Source: Nostoc edaphicum CCNP1411 (GTDB lineage: Bacteria; Cyanobacteriota; Cyanobacteriia; Cyanobacteriales; Nostocaceae). Taken from it: a stretch of DNA of 64,000 nt. The stretch covers positions 6,905,001 through 6,969,000 of the forward strand of contig NZ_CP054698.1 of the NCBI RefSeq assembly GCF_014023275.1, read 5' to 3'. A model generated the notes under the pieces. The model saw nothing but the letters and a program-made list of their open reading frames with translations. It was not told where the DNA came from and ran no database searches. This document shows positions 9,995 through 18,751 of this stretch, in pieces. Positions within the stretch are counted from its first letter, which is position 1, and each line of letters starts with the position of its first letter. Position numbers and translations under genes: made by a program.

Positions 9995-10591
9995 ATGACC
10001 CCAGCAACGATCGCTACACCCCGTCAGGAATCACCTCTGTTGTTTGAGGGACTGACCTGGAGAGAATTTAAAGCAGTTGAGCAGTTGTTAGACCGTCCGG
10101 GATATCGCCTGTCTTTTCTGGATGGAGTTTTGGAGATCCGAAGAATGCCTGGAGAACCACATGAAACCGTTAAGAAGAGAATTGCCGCATTGCTGGAACT
10201 GTACTTGCTTGTGGCAGGGTTTGACTTTACTCCAACTGGTTCAATGACCTTGGAAAGTGAAGCGGGTGCTGTGAAGCGAGAAGCGGATGAATCCTATAAA
10301 CTTTCCCCTGGTCGAGTGCGTCCCGATTTGGCGATTGAGGTGGTGTTTACCAGTGGCGGGATAAACAAACTGGAAGCATACAAGCGGCTCTTGATTCCTG
10401 AAGTGTGGTTCTGGGAAGATGGTGTGTTAGAAGTTTATCACCTACGGAAAGAGGGCAATGCACTTCACTATGAAAGGGTTTCTAGTAGTGAGGAGGTCAA
10501 AGGAATCGATCTGGATTTGTTGTTAAGTTGCATTAACATGGTAAATCATGTTGATGCCATCAAGACTTTTCAGCAAGCGCTTCAAAAATAG
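9995..10591 (+). CDS. Uma2 family putative restriction-like endonuclease (DUF820)
   Basis: The 198-residue protein has the Uma2 arrangement: LTWREFKAVEQLLD at the start, then YRLSFLDGVLEIRRMPGEPHE, VRPDLAIEVV with the acidic pair of the PD-(D/E)XK-like core, and KLEAYKRLLIPEVWFWEDG. These genes are very numerous in cyanobacteria; the fold suggests a nuclease but the role is not known. Its stop codon is directly next to that of the convergent GH3-like gene, with no base between them. Confidence 0.85.
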   Translation: MTPATIATPRQESPLLFEGLTWREFKAVEQLLDRPGYRLSFLDGVLEIRRMPGEPHETVKKRIAALLELYLLVAGFDFTPTGSMTLESEAGAVKREADESYKLSPGRVRPDLAIEVVFTSGGINKLEAYKRLLIPEVWFWEDGVLEVYHLRKEGNALHYERVSSSEEVKGIDLDLLLSCINMVNHVDAIKTFQQALQK

Positions 10592-12109
10592 CTAGTCGGC
10601 AATCTCTAATCCGGAGTTCAATTCTTGTAAAAGTTCAGTGCTAATGGGTGATGTTGCCAGAATTGGATGCTTAATACCTCCCCAAATACTTCCAGTGCGG
10701 ATACGATGAGAAACTAATACTTCCGGAATTTGACTAGAGATTAAAACCTGTGGTGGCGCAAGTTGATCGAGCGATCGCGCTCTCTTGTAATGATATGATT
10801 CTGATAGAGCCTGATCTAGTTGTTTAGCAATAATTTCCGGGGTTTCTTTTGCCGAATCTAATAATAAAATATAGTGTGGAGGATCGGCAATGGGCATCAA
10901 ACTTTTAAAATTAGTTTCTTGCAAGTTCAAGAGAGTCAGAGCATTATTTACAAAGGTTTCTTGCAATTTTTCGCCCACCAAATCGCTAATAGCTTGATGT
11001 CGTCCGAGAAATTTTAAACAAGGAGTTTGGCGGTAATAATGAGTTACGCGGATGCGATCGCCAATTCGATAACGATACAATCCCCCTTTCTGCGATAAAA
11101 TAATCGTGTATTCCTTGTCAATACTGAGTTCATGTAAGCCATGCAAGGAATCAGTCTCATCCTCGAACTCGAAGAAAACTTCATCAAGAATCGGCACACA
11201 TCCCCCAGCGACAATCAAGGGAATCGTTATTGGGGCTTCCGTTGCTAGTAATCCTTTACCTTGAATTAATACGCCTGGAAATTTTAATCTTAATCCTTGC
11301 GCTTGATCTGCTGCATTGGCACTATCCCAGCAAGAAATCAGCTTCAAATTTGGCCAGAGTTCCATCCAGGGAATATTACTTTCGCTCAGGAGTTGCAAGC
11401 GATGATGTGAAATTTGATTATGTAATTCTTCTCGCAATAAATCCTGATTTTCTTGAATATATTTTAAATGTACTTGTAGAAAGCTAGGACTCCAAATAGA
11501 AATAATTTCTAGTTTTTCAGCCTCTAATAATGCCAAAGCAAGTTGATGTTTAAACAAATTCGCATCATGCAGCCGATTAAGTTTATTTGGCATCACCAAC
11601 CAAGGACGTAAAAACCAACGCAACCACCCATCTAAGTAATCTAAATCATCCTGTAAAGTTTGGCTATCAGCTACATTTAATTGCGGCGAGATACAAGCAT
11701 AAATCTTGCCTGTAGAAAATTTCGGGCCATGTACAATCAAATCGTGCGCCCATACACAAAACATTTGATTAAACGATCGCCGCAAAGATTGAGTATAAGG
11801 AATCAATTTCACCGCCCCACTACTACCAGAGGTTTTTTCATAGAATAAAATGGGTTCTGGTGTGAGATAAATTTGCTGCTGTTTGTGATTTAAGTAAGGT
11901 TCGAGTGCATCATAATCTACAATTGGCACACGCTGCCAATCATCTACAGAATGAATTCCCAAAGTTTTACCATACTCACTCTTGATTAAGCGATCGCAAA
12001 TTTCCTTCTGTAAAGATGTCTGCATTAACTCTGGGTTATCCAAAGCTTGATGAAATCGCTTCGCAGTTGGCGCAAGGATTTGCCCAAAAAGCTGAATAAT
12101 CGGACGCAT
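10592..12109 (-). CDS. GH3-like acyl-adenylating enzyme
   Basis: The 505-residue protein belongs to the GH3/JAR1 branch of the adenylate-forming superfamily, whose plant members join amino acids to jasmonate or auxin. Visible are the phosphate-binding loop FYEKTSGSSGAVKLIPYT (about 89-105), LLATEAPI with the acceptor motif, and YRYRIGDRIRVTHYY before the mobile C-terminal lid (LKFLGRHQAISDLVGEKL). A carboxylic acid substrate activated as acyl-AMP is expected; the bacterial substrates are not established. Its start codon overlaps the stop of the upstream acyltransferase gene (TAATG), so the two are translationally coupled. Confidence 0.88.
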   Translation of the reverse strand: MRPIIQLFGQILAPTAKRFHQALDNPELMQTSLQKEICDRLIKSEYGKTLGIHSVDDWQRVPIVDYDALEPYLNHKQQQIYLTPEPILFYEKTSGSSGAVKLIPYTQSLRRSFNQMFCVWAHDLIVHGPKFSTGKIYACISPQLNVADSQTLQDDLDYLDGWLRWFLRPWLVMPNKLNRLHDANLFKHQLALALLEAEKLEIISIWSPSFLQVHLKYIQENQDLLREELHNQISHHRLQLLSESNIPWMELWPNLKLISCWDSANAADQAQGLRLKFPGVLIQGKGLLATEAPITIPLIVAGGCVPILDEVFFEFEDETDSLHGLHELSIDKEYTIILSQKGGLYRYRIGDRIRVTHYYRQTPCLKFLGRHQAISDLVGEKLQETFVNNALTLLNLQETNFKSLMPIADPPHYILLLDSAKETPEIIAKQLDQALSESYHYKRARSLDQLAPPQVLISSQIPEVLVSHRIRTGSIWGGIKHPILATSPISTELLQELNSGLEIAD

Positions 12110-12717
12110 TATTGCACCTTTTGATTAGGATAAAGCTTGGTAGCTGCTGGTACATAAGAACCATCACCAATTACTACACCAGCAGCAAGATTAGATCCAG
12201 CACCGACAAAAACATTGCTGCCAATCTTGACTTTTTTGACATACAACATTAAATTTTGCTTGCGGGGTTTAATGATGTGGCAATAGATACCGACACCATG
12301 CCCGATAACGACGCGATCGCCAATTTCTAATAAACTGCGATCGGCAATCTCCAATCTTGTTGTCCAGTATACATCTCGCCCCACTTTAGCACCCCACAAT
12401 CGCAACCAACAGGAAAACACCCCCGGAATCAATCGCAGCACTGCTTCCAACACCGGAATTGCAATATAAATTACCTGGATTTGATGACTACCCCACCAGG
12501 GACTATATTCTTCACCTAGTAGATAACTAATCCCCTCCCGCACAGGATAAACCCATTCATGCAAGCGATAAACTAACACTGGTAGCCCATAAATAGAAAG
12601 GAACACCGCCAGAATGCTGAAGATGTTGGGTGAATAGGCGAGATAGACTATTGCTGCTCCAGTTAGCAATAATATAAAGGTGGGAAAAAACGAAAGAATT
12701 TTACTTATAACTGTCAT
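12109..12717 (-). CDS. Hexapeptide-repeat acyltransferase with membrane N-terminus
   Basis: The first 55 residues contain two hydrophobic helices (ILSFFPTFILLLTGAAIVYLA and the next segment). The C-terminal half is a left-handed beta-helix acyltransferase: IADRSLLEIGDRVVIGHGVGI followed by VKIGSNVFVGAGSNLAAGVVIGDGSYV, with its conserved His in IGHGVG. This resembles O-acetyltransferases that modify lipids or sugars. It is joined on both sides by one-base TAATG overlaps to the sterol-desaturase-like gene upstream and the GH3-like gene downstream, which argues for one pathway. The acceptor is unknown. Confidence 0.82.
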   Translation of the reverse strand: MTVISKILSFFPTFILLLTGAAIVYLAYSPNIFSILAVFLSIYGLPVLVYRLHEWVYPVREGISYLLGEEYSPWWGSHQIQVIYIAIPVLEAVLRLIPGVFSCWLRLWGAKVGRDVYWTTRLEIADRSLLEIGDRVVIGHGVGIYCHIIKPRKQNLMLYVKKVKIGSNVFVGAGSNLAAGVVIGDGSYVPAATKLYPNQKVQ

Positions 12718-13460
12718 TAAAAAGGAAATAAAAGTTTTTGGAACAAGTTCAATGAGCTAGGAATTCCGATTATAGATGGTAATTTTTTGCTTTCATAGTA
12801 TGTTCCATGTAACTTATCCCAAAGTTTCAAATTAGCACCATAGTTATAATTTTCGCGGCAATGATGCCAAGCATGATCCTGTGGTAAGATTAACCAAGAA
12901 GATAAAAATTGATATAGCCTAGTATTTGCAGGAATTATCAAGCTGCTATGTCGCCATAAATCTAAGGCAGAAGTTAGACTGACTCCAAGTAAATAACCTG
13001 TTGGATCGGTTAACAGATATAACAATAAAGTGTGTATCCATAAATAAACAATTAACAAACTTGTCCAAAGTGTGTTGCGAGAAGTTCCTAATACATCCAT
13101 CTGAGTAACAGTATGATGGACTTGATGAACTTTCCACAAGAATTTAGTATGTAATAAACGATGATTCCAATAATATAAATAATCAACCACAACAAAACTG
13201 ACAATAAAAGCTGGAATTAATGATATTTTAACATCTCCTTGTTGAGTGGGTAGTAAATATTGATAAAGCCAATAAACTAAAGTAGCTTGTAGTAAGGGAA
13301 TCAAAATTCCTTGAATCGTTAATCCTGTAGCATCTATTACCCAATCTTCACGACTTTTAACTTTAAGTTGAGTTCGTCCAATCTGATTGTTAATAGTCCA
13401 ACCAACTAATCCGATAAAAGAGCTAAAAATTAGTAGTTGTGAAAAGTTTTGTATTTCCAC
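12717..13460 (-). CDS. Fatty acid hydroxylase / sterol desaturase family di-iron enzyme
   Basis: The 247-residue integral membrane protein has the three histidine clusters of the family in order: HRLLH (about 140), HQVHHT (about 150) and HAWHHC near 215, with membrane helices between. Such enzymes use a di-iron centre and O2 to hydroxylate or desaturate a lipid chain. The start is GTG (13460). It is the first gene of a tightly coupled minus-strand operon with the acyltransferase and the GH3-like enzyme. The next upstream gene in the same direction, a Rieske oxygenase, is 348 bp away across a repeat-filled spacer. Confidence 0.87.
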   Translation of the reverse strand: MEIQNFSQLLIFSSFIGLVGWTINNQIGRTQLKVKSREDWVIDATGLTIQGILIPLLQATLVYWLYQYLLPTQQGDVKISLIPAFIVSFVVVDYLYYWNHRLLHTKFLWKVHQVHHTVTQMDVLGTSRNTLWTSLLIVYLWIHTLLLYLLTDPTGYLLGVSLTSALDLWRHSSLIIPANTRLYQFLSSWLILPQDHAWHHCRENYNYGANLKLWDKLHGTYYESKKLPSIIGIPSSLNLFQKLLFPF

Positions 13461-13808
13461 TTCTGATTACTCACACTGATTTTAAACATGGGTTTTACCC
13501 CACCCTAACCCTCCCCTTATAAAGCTACGGTGTACACACAAGTGTTGGTGCAGTGTATCTATCCCGCCTCGGAATAAATTCCGAGTCTCATAGCGAAAGT
13601 CCTCTAAAAGAGGACTAAACAAGAAATTTAGTTCAGTCCACTTGAGTGGACTTTAGCTATCAGCCCGGAACTTTAGTTCTGGGCATAATATTTGCTCAGT
13701 GTGCGACTTTCACTTGAACAGAAATATTGGGTAGGTAGGATTTTTAGAGATGTATGTACACTGTAGCCTTTACAAGGGGGGATTAAGGGGGGTAATTACA
13801 AATTATTT
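13461..13808. repeat. Repeat-filled spacer with inverted TACGGTGTACA arms and palindromes
   Basis: The arm gctacggtgtacacacaagt (13525-13544) is inverted, imperfectly, as tgtatgtacactgtagcctt (13751-13770). Between them lie nested palindromes: cggaataaattccg, gtcctctaaaagaggac, gtccacttgagtggac and cccggaactttagttctggg. Related arms occur at 25554-25669 and 33305-33537, and related hairpins at 60149-60273. No gene is seen; this separates the Rieske gene from the lipid operon. Confidence 0.55.
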
Positions 13809-14831
13809 TCAAACCCAAAATGTAACTTTTACTGATTGATTTGGCAATAAACGCGGATCTTCTCCACGAGATATAGCTGCCATAATTGACTCGACAAATA
13901 TATGAATTGTGTCCGCAGGCGTATTATAAAATTGTGTGCCGTATTTAGCGATCGCTTCCCCCTGAATACCCAAAATTTCCACGTCTTGGCGGATAATGTG
14001 TTGGGCAGTCCACCGCACAAAAGGACGTGCTAATTTATTCCAAATACCATAGTTATAGGTGACATCGGTGTAAACCAGAGTTGAATTATCGGTTTCTGGA
14101 ATAGATTGACTGGTAATGAACAAATGCCGATTATGTGCCATCTTATACTCTACAGAAGTAATATTTGGCATATAAAAGCGATCGCTATGTTTAATCTCTG
14201 CACCCTGCAAATTGAGAAAACGGCTGTACCATCCCAAATTATTGTTTTCGTTGCGATACTCCACCAAAACCGAACCATTGCAGCGTTCTACAGTCATCTC
14301 TAACTTTTGTTGGCGGGAAGTACGGAAAACACCAGGATGAACAAAAGCCGTATGGGGAATATCAATAAAGTTCTCTGCACAATTAGTAACATTGTTAGCA
14401 AAACGGTTAATTACCCGCACCGTCTCCCATCCTATTTGTCCGTAGTGAGGCATAGAAAAGGGTTCAAAATCAACGCTTGGGGTATCGGCTAACCGCACAT
14501 AAACATAGCCATCCTGTTCTTTGGTAGCGTAACACTTGGCTCGACGTTGTGGGGAAGACTTAAAATCATCTCCTTCGGCTGGAATAGCAATCACGTTTCC
14601 AACCCCGTCATATACCCAACCATGATAGGGACATTGTAAAGTACCGTTACAGATTTTACCTGATGATAAACGGCTATTGCGGTGTAAACAGCGATCGCGC
14701 AAAGCTACGGGTTGTCCATCTTCACTACGAAATATCGCTAACCATTCTCCTAAAACGGTGCGTGATAATACCTTGTTAGGTTGTAACTGTTCGCTGAGTG
14801 CGACAATGTACCAGAAATCTGCAAATTGCAT
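13809..14831 (-). CDS. Rieske-type aromatic-ring oxygenase alpha subunit (PaO/CAO-like)
   Basis: From the ATG at 14831 (MQFADFWYIVALSEQL) the protein is 340 residues; a longer reading to 14894 adds an unlikely tail. The Rieske 2Fe-2S site is seen as CLHRNSRLSSGKI and CPYHGWVYD (Cys-X-His and Cys-X2-His). The mononuclear iron site is in NCAENFIDIPHTAFVHPG with two His. This is the layout of phenylpropionate-type dioxygenases and of plant pheophorbide a oxygenase relatives. It needs a ferredoxin and reductase, not encoded nearby. It may act with the downstream lipid operon, but a 348-bp spacer separates them. Confidence 0.88.
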   Translation of the reverse strand: MQFADFWYIVALSEQLQPNKVLSRTVLGEWLAIFRSEDGQPVALRDRCLHRNSRLSSGKICNGTLQCPYHGWVYDGVGNVIAIPAEGDDFKSSPQRRAKCYATKEQDGYVYVRLADTPSVDFEPFSMPHYGQIGWETVRVINRFANNVTNCAENFIDIPHTAFVHPGVFRTSRQQKLEMTVERCNGSVLVEYRNENNNLGWYSRFLNLQGAEIKHSDRFYMPNITSVEYKMAHNRHLFITSQSIPETDNSTLVYTDVTYNYGIWNKLARPFVRWTAQHIIRQDVEILGIQGEAIAKYGTQFYNTPADTIHIFVESIMAAISRGEDPRLLPNQSVKVTFWV

Positions 14832-14894
14832 GGTGTGCTGGAAAGTATTGAGATTGGAAAAAGTACAAAAATACGATGCGTATATGCAGTTCAA

Positions 14895-15335
14895 AATTTT
14901 GTAAAATCATACCCTCTAAATACTGCATAGCAATTATTTTAGGAACAAGTGGAAATTATGGGATGTACTTTTAAGATCCCTCCACTCTCAGAATATGCGG
15001 CCGCATTTGAGGGTAGGTCACTAGTACCGCAAGGCGGAATTAAAAATTAAAAATTAAAAATGAATACAGCATAAGGGTTTCGTTGATTTGGAATGATTGG
15101 TTTATTTCCGCCGTGCTGTACTAGACACTTATCCCCCTTGAAGTGATGGAGGATAGGGAAATCGCGCTGTGTCGTTCAGGTTTACTCTGAACGCTAAACT
15201 TGACGAATCTAACAAATTATCAAGAAAGGCAGAGGGCAGTCCCAAAACCTTTTATTTTACCAATAAGCGCATAAAAATGTGAGAAAATTGACTTCGTAAT
15301 TCATGCCAAATTTTGAATTGATCAAAGTCAATTTT
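14895..15335. other. Spacer holding MITE copy 2
   Basis: Apart from the mobile element at 15021-15124 no gene or known RNA was recognised. A NotI-like run gcggccgc is close to 14998-15006. The stretch lies between divergent genes (Rieske oxygenase, minus; small secreted protein, plus) and must contain both promoters. Confidence 0.5.
15021..15124. mobile_element. MITE copy 2 (CTAG-flanked)
   Basis: Same orientation and length as the copy at 6750-6853. CTAG lies at both ends, followed inward by TACCGCAAGGCGGAA and ended by the inverse of TACAGCACGGCGGAA. Three attaaaa heptamers are near the left end. The interior differs from copy 1 by a few substitutions only. Confidence 0.75.
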
Positions 15336-15746
15336 ATGAAAAAGAACTATGTTCTCCTGACATACGCCTTATTGATTTGCACTGCTGCGCCTCAAAAAGT
15401 TCTAGCAGATGAGGTTTGGAAAACGGAAGAATATAAAGTGGTTTATCAAGAAGATCGTAATAAAACTGCCGTGTGGCGTTATGGTAGAGATGGAGTAATC
15501 TTCATTGATGGTTTAGCAGGAGTGTTTAATAACCGAGGTTCATACAATGGCTACTGGGTACAAAAGTCTTCATCGGTACGTTGCGATACCTATAGAGAAG
15601 GGGCAGATGGTAAACCTACCTATCATTGGGGCAGATTTAAAGTCACTTTCATTGATTCAAAATTCCCCTCCCGTTGGAAAGCTGATATTAGCCTTTGCGA
15701 TCGCAATCCTGTGATGACTTTAAACGGTACACCTGTTACACAGTAA
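15336..15746 (+). CDS. Small secreted protein of unknown function
   Basis: The ATG at 15336 gives a 136-residue protein with a signal peptide (MKKNYVLLTYALLICTAAP, then KVLA before DEVWK). An upstream ATG at 15303 would hide the signal peptide and is rejected. The mature part of about 112 residues is rich in aromatic and basic residues (GSYNGYWVQKSS, YHWGRFKVTFID) with two Cys that could form a disulphide (near SVRCDTY and SLCDRN). I do not recognise the family. Likely periplasmic or exported. Confidence 0.7.
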   Translation: MKKNYVLLTYALLICTAAPQKVLADEVWKTEEYKVVYQEDRNKTAVWRYGRDGVIFIDGLAGVFNNRGSYNGYWVQKSSSVRCDTYREGADGKPTYHWGRFKVTFIDSKFPSRWKADISLCDRNPVMTLNGTPVTQ

Positions 15747-15826
15747 TCATTAAGCTAAAACACTTTCAACTGTTTGGTAGCTCTAAACACTTATGGCAAA
15801 TAACGTTGATAATGTTTCCAACCTGT

Positions 15827-16423
15827 TTATTGAGCGATCGCATCCTCCGGTAAAATCACCGTTAGTCCATTCGGCTTGTTCTGGCCTGATCCCATTTTTG
15901 CAAGAAACTTGTTAATCGACACGCCTGCGGTTGCTGTCAACTGAGTTTCCTGAAAAATTGCAGTTTTGATGTGTCTTGCAATAGTAGAAGCGTAGGTAAT
16001 GTTTTGCCTATTCTCACTAACGTCCAAATATACTTCATCTAGTGCAACTCCTTCCACCAAGTCAGTATAGCGTTTGAATATGGCGTGGATTGAAGTGGAA
16101 ATATCTCGGTAAACGTCGAATCTCGGTCTAACAAATATCAGTTGAATTCGCAGTAATTCAGATGTGAGAATTACCTCGGTTTTATTCTTGTTTTTACTCC
16201 CCTTTGGTCGTCCACGCACACGTTTCTCTTTCTGCTTTATTTCTTTGGTTGGTGACGGGCTACTTTTTTCTATATCGCTCTTTATGACCTGTTCTATCTG
16301 TATTGGGAACGAGTGCCTTTGCTCCACACTTACTAATGATAATGTAAAAAAAGATAGCCCTGACATAGGTTTGCCGACTAGGCTAGAAAAAAATCTATCC
16401 AGCCCATAAGTTTGTTTAGACAT
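15827..16423 (-). pseudogene. Chimera of IS4-like transposase N-terminus and dinB fragment
   Basis: The open frame of 198 codons is two unrelated pieces. Residues 1-94 look like the middle of an IS4/IS701-type transposase (TYGLDRFFSSLVGKPMSGL, then basic RGRPKGSKNKNKTEV). From residue 95 (LIFVRPRFDVYRDIS, VALDEVYLDVS, GVSINKFLAKMGSGQNKPNG) it is the palm region of the Y-family DNA polymerase DinB, with the catalytic Asp-Glu pair still present. DinB lacks its first 80 or so residues and everything after LPEDA. The join near 16141 kept the frame open. It is unlikely to make a working polymerase or transposase. Confidence 0.75.
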
Positions 16424-16436
16424 CTCCGAAAATGAA

Positions 16437-16467
16437 TGTAGAGACGTAGCAGTGCTACGTCTCTACA
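16437..16467. repeat. Perfect dispersed hairpin TGTAGAGACGTAGCA
   Basis: A 15-base arm tgtagagacgtagca is followed by one base and its exact inverse. It lies between the broken transposase-dinB frame and the divergent gene at 16502. This palindrome type is recognised as common in Nostoc-group genomes; a partial relative (cttgtagagacgg) is near 38625 and 62590. Confidence 0.6.
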
Positions 16468-16501
16468 AGGGTTCTGGATATCGCATATTTAATTTCTGGA
16501 G

Positions 16502-17212
16502 ATGCTAATACTAAAACCTGCTAACACGATATATATCCACCAACGTTTAGGCACAAAGATTTATCTTAACACAATGCCCAATTTTCAGAATAGACAAATG
16601 AGTATAATTATTTGCCCTGGGATTCATGAGCCAGAATTAACTGAAAGCTTTAGAGTCGGATTGTTAGATTTAATTTCTCATAACGCGATACCTGCGGTGA
16701 GCTACCCTAACGCACACAATTACGCAAATATACTGGTTTATCCGGGTAAAGATGTTTTAGTTTTATCAGCCTTGCACATTTTGCAGTTTTTGCACGTTAG
16801 CGTAGCTCACCGCAGGTATAGCTTGGGAGATCAGCTAAAATCGCCTGTTATATTCATTAGCTTTAGTGCTGGGGTAGTCGGAGCAATAGGCGCAGCGCAT
16901 TTATGGCAACTCTTGGGTGGTCGTGTCAAAGCATTTATTGCTATAGATGGCTGGGGAGTACCACTACAGGGTAATTTCCCTATTCATCGAATGAGTCATG
17001 ATTATTTCACCCATTGGAGTTCTTCTTTGCTAGGTTGTGGGCAAAATAACTTTTATGCAGAGCCAGCAGTTGATCATTTGTCCATTTGGAAATCTCCCCA
17101 AAATGTACAAGGCTGGTGGGTAGATTCATCCATTGGAATTTCTCCACCCAAAGGTCGTCTGACAGCAGCAGAGTTTTTGCTTATGCTGTTAAAGCAGTAT
17201 GAAGCAAATTAA
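16502..17212 (+). CDS. Alpha/beta-hydrolase-like protein of unknown function
   Basis: The most probable start is an internal ATG at 16574 (MPNFQNRQ) or 16598 (MSIIICPGIHEPELT); the longest frame begins at 16502. The pattern IIICPGIHEPELTESF, later VIFISFSAGVVGAIGAAH with a Ser at a nucleophile-elbow-like turn, and FIAIDGWGVPL, suggests an alpha/beta-hydrolase fold, and His in HLSIWKSP could complete a triad. The reaction is unknown. Between the first strand and the elbow, a pair of 25-base inverted repeats (16688-16712, 16795-16819) encodes residues unlike the rest, suggesting an inserted element that kept the frame. Confidence 0.65.
   Translation: MLILKPANTIYIHQRLGTKIYLNTMPNFQNRQMSIIICPGIHEPELTESFRVGLLDLISHNAIPAVSYPNAHNYANILVYPGKDVLVLSALHILQFLHVSVAHRRYSLGDQLKSPVIFISFSAGVVGAIGAAHLWQLLGGRVKAFIAIDGWGVPLQGNFPIHRMSHDYFTHWSSSLLGCGQNNFYAEPAVDHLSIWKSPQNVQGWWVDSSIGISPPKGRLTAAEFLLMLLKQYEAN
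16688..16819. repeat. Inverted repeat inside a coding region
   Basis: Left arm 16688-16712 (atacctgcggtgagctaccc then taacg) and right arm 16795-16819 are inverses with one mismatch in 25 bases, separated by 82 bases. Both lie within the gene at 16502-17212. Confidence 0.8.
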
Positions 17213-17362
17213 TCCGGACAATGGAGTAAGTAAACAGGAGTTAGGAGTCAGGAGTGATGAAGGGAAAAGATTACAGGTGACAGTCAAGAAAAACTATCCC
17301 CATTCTCCATTCCCTATGCCCCATTCTCCATTCCCTATGCCCCATCTACCAAAAGATATCTA

Positions 17363-18625
17363 ATGTTTCCAACTGAACCGGCTGCTGTTAATAACGGGTT
17401 TGGCGCACTGCTAAAAAACCGTGGTTTTATGCTCCTGTGGATTGGGCAATTGGTGTCCCAGTTAGCAGATAAAGTCTTCTTCGTTTTGATGATTGCTCTA
17501 TTGGAGAACTACTCACCGCTTCCAGGGTTGGCACAAAACTCAATGTACTCAACTTTGATGCTGTCCTTTACAATACCAGCAATTTTGTTCGGTTCTGCTG
17601 GTGGTATTTTTGTTGACCGCTTGCCAAAAAAGCTGATTATGGTTGGCTCAGATGTCGTGCGGGGAATATTAACTTTGTGTCTTCCCTTTTTGCCAAGGGA
17701 GTTCCTAATTCTGTTAATTTTAACTTTTGCCATTTCCTCAGTGACGCAGTTTTTTGCACCAGCCGAGCAAGCTGCTATTCCCTTGTTGGTGAAGCGAGAG
17801 AATTTGTTGGCAGCCAATGCGCTGTTTAGTAGCACGATGATGGGAGCTTTAATTGTTGGCTTTGCTATCGGTGAACCGATTTTGAGTTTGTCGAAAAGCC
17901 TGATGGGAGCAGAATACGGTCAAGAGGTTGTGGTTGGTGGATTATATCTATTATCCGCTGCGATCATGCAGCCAATTAAGTTTAAAGAACACAAACCCCA
18001 CCAAGAACACCAAGGATCAAATCACCCTTGGACTGAATTCACTGAGAGCTTGCGCTATCTTAAGAAAAACCGTTTGATCTTGAATGCCATGCTGCAACTG
18101 ACAACTTTATATTGTGTGTTTGCAGCGTTAACAGTGCTGACAATTCAATTAGCCGAGGAGTTTGGTCTTAAAGAAAAACAGTTTGGCTTTTTCTTAGCAG
18201 CAGCCGGGGTGGGTATGGTATTTGGTGCGGCGATTTTAGGTCACTGGGGTGATAAATTGCATCACAAACCCCTACCTTTAATTGGATTTTTGATGATGGC
18301 ACTAGTTTTAGGAGTGTTCACTTTTACGCACAACTTGTTGGTGGCGCTGGGATTGTGTGCATTTTTGGGTGTAGGTGCTGCCTTCATTGGTGTGCCCATG
18401 CAAACTTTAATTCAACAACAAACACCATCTACCATGCACGGTAAAGTATTTGGCTTTCAAAATCATGCCGTCAACATCGCTCTGGCCTTACCTCTGGCTA
18501 TTACTGGGCCATTAACTGATGTTCTGGGCTTGCGAACTGTGCTTGTCGCAATGAGTATTATTGTCGTGGTTGTCGGTGTTTGGGCTTGGCAAAATACCCG
18601 CAAAGTCTTGCAAGACGTAATTTAA
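17363..18625 (+). CDS. MFS transporter, EntS/LplT-like
   Basis: The 420-residue protein has about twelve membrane helices in two halves and the major facilitator loop motif GGIFVDRLPKKLIMVGSD after helix 2. Residues 1-30 (LLKNRGFMLLWIGQLVSQLAD) and FFAPAEQAAIPLLV are typical of the subgroup that includes enterobactin exporters and lysophospholipid transporters. The substrate cannot be told. The preceding 150-base spacer has two copies of ccccattctccattcccta. It stands alone on the plus strand before ilvB, 126 bases away. Confidence 0.87.
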   Translation: MFPTEPAAVNNGFGALLKNRGFMLLWIGQLVSQLADKVFFVLMIALLENYSPLPGLAQNSMYSTLMLSFTIPAILFGSAGGIFVDRLPKKLIMVGSDVVRGILTLCLPFLPREFLILLILTFAISSVTQFFAPAEQAAIPLLVKRENLLAANALFSSTMMGALIVGFAIGEPILSLSKSLMGAEYGQEVVVGGLYLLSAAIMQPIKFKEHKPHQEHQGSNHPWTEFTESLRYLKKNRLILNAMLQLTTLYCVFAALTVLTIQLAEEFGLKEKQFGFFLAAAGVGMVFGAAILGHWGDKLHHKPLPLIGFLMMALVLGVFTFTHNLLVALGLCAFLGVGAAFIGVPMQTLIQQQTPSTMHGKVFGFQNHAVNIALALPLAITGPLTDVLGLRTVLVAMSIIVVVVGVWAWQNTRKVLQDVI

Positions 18626-18751
18626 TTAATGTAGGCTAATAATCTAGCTTTATGTTTAATATAAAAATTAATAAGATTTTGATTGAAGTTTTCAATTAAA
18701 ATGAAATCTTAACTACAGAATTCAGCATTAACTTTAGCTATAGTCTGAGGT

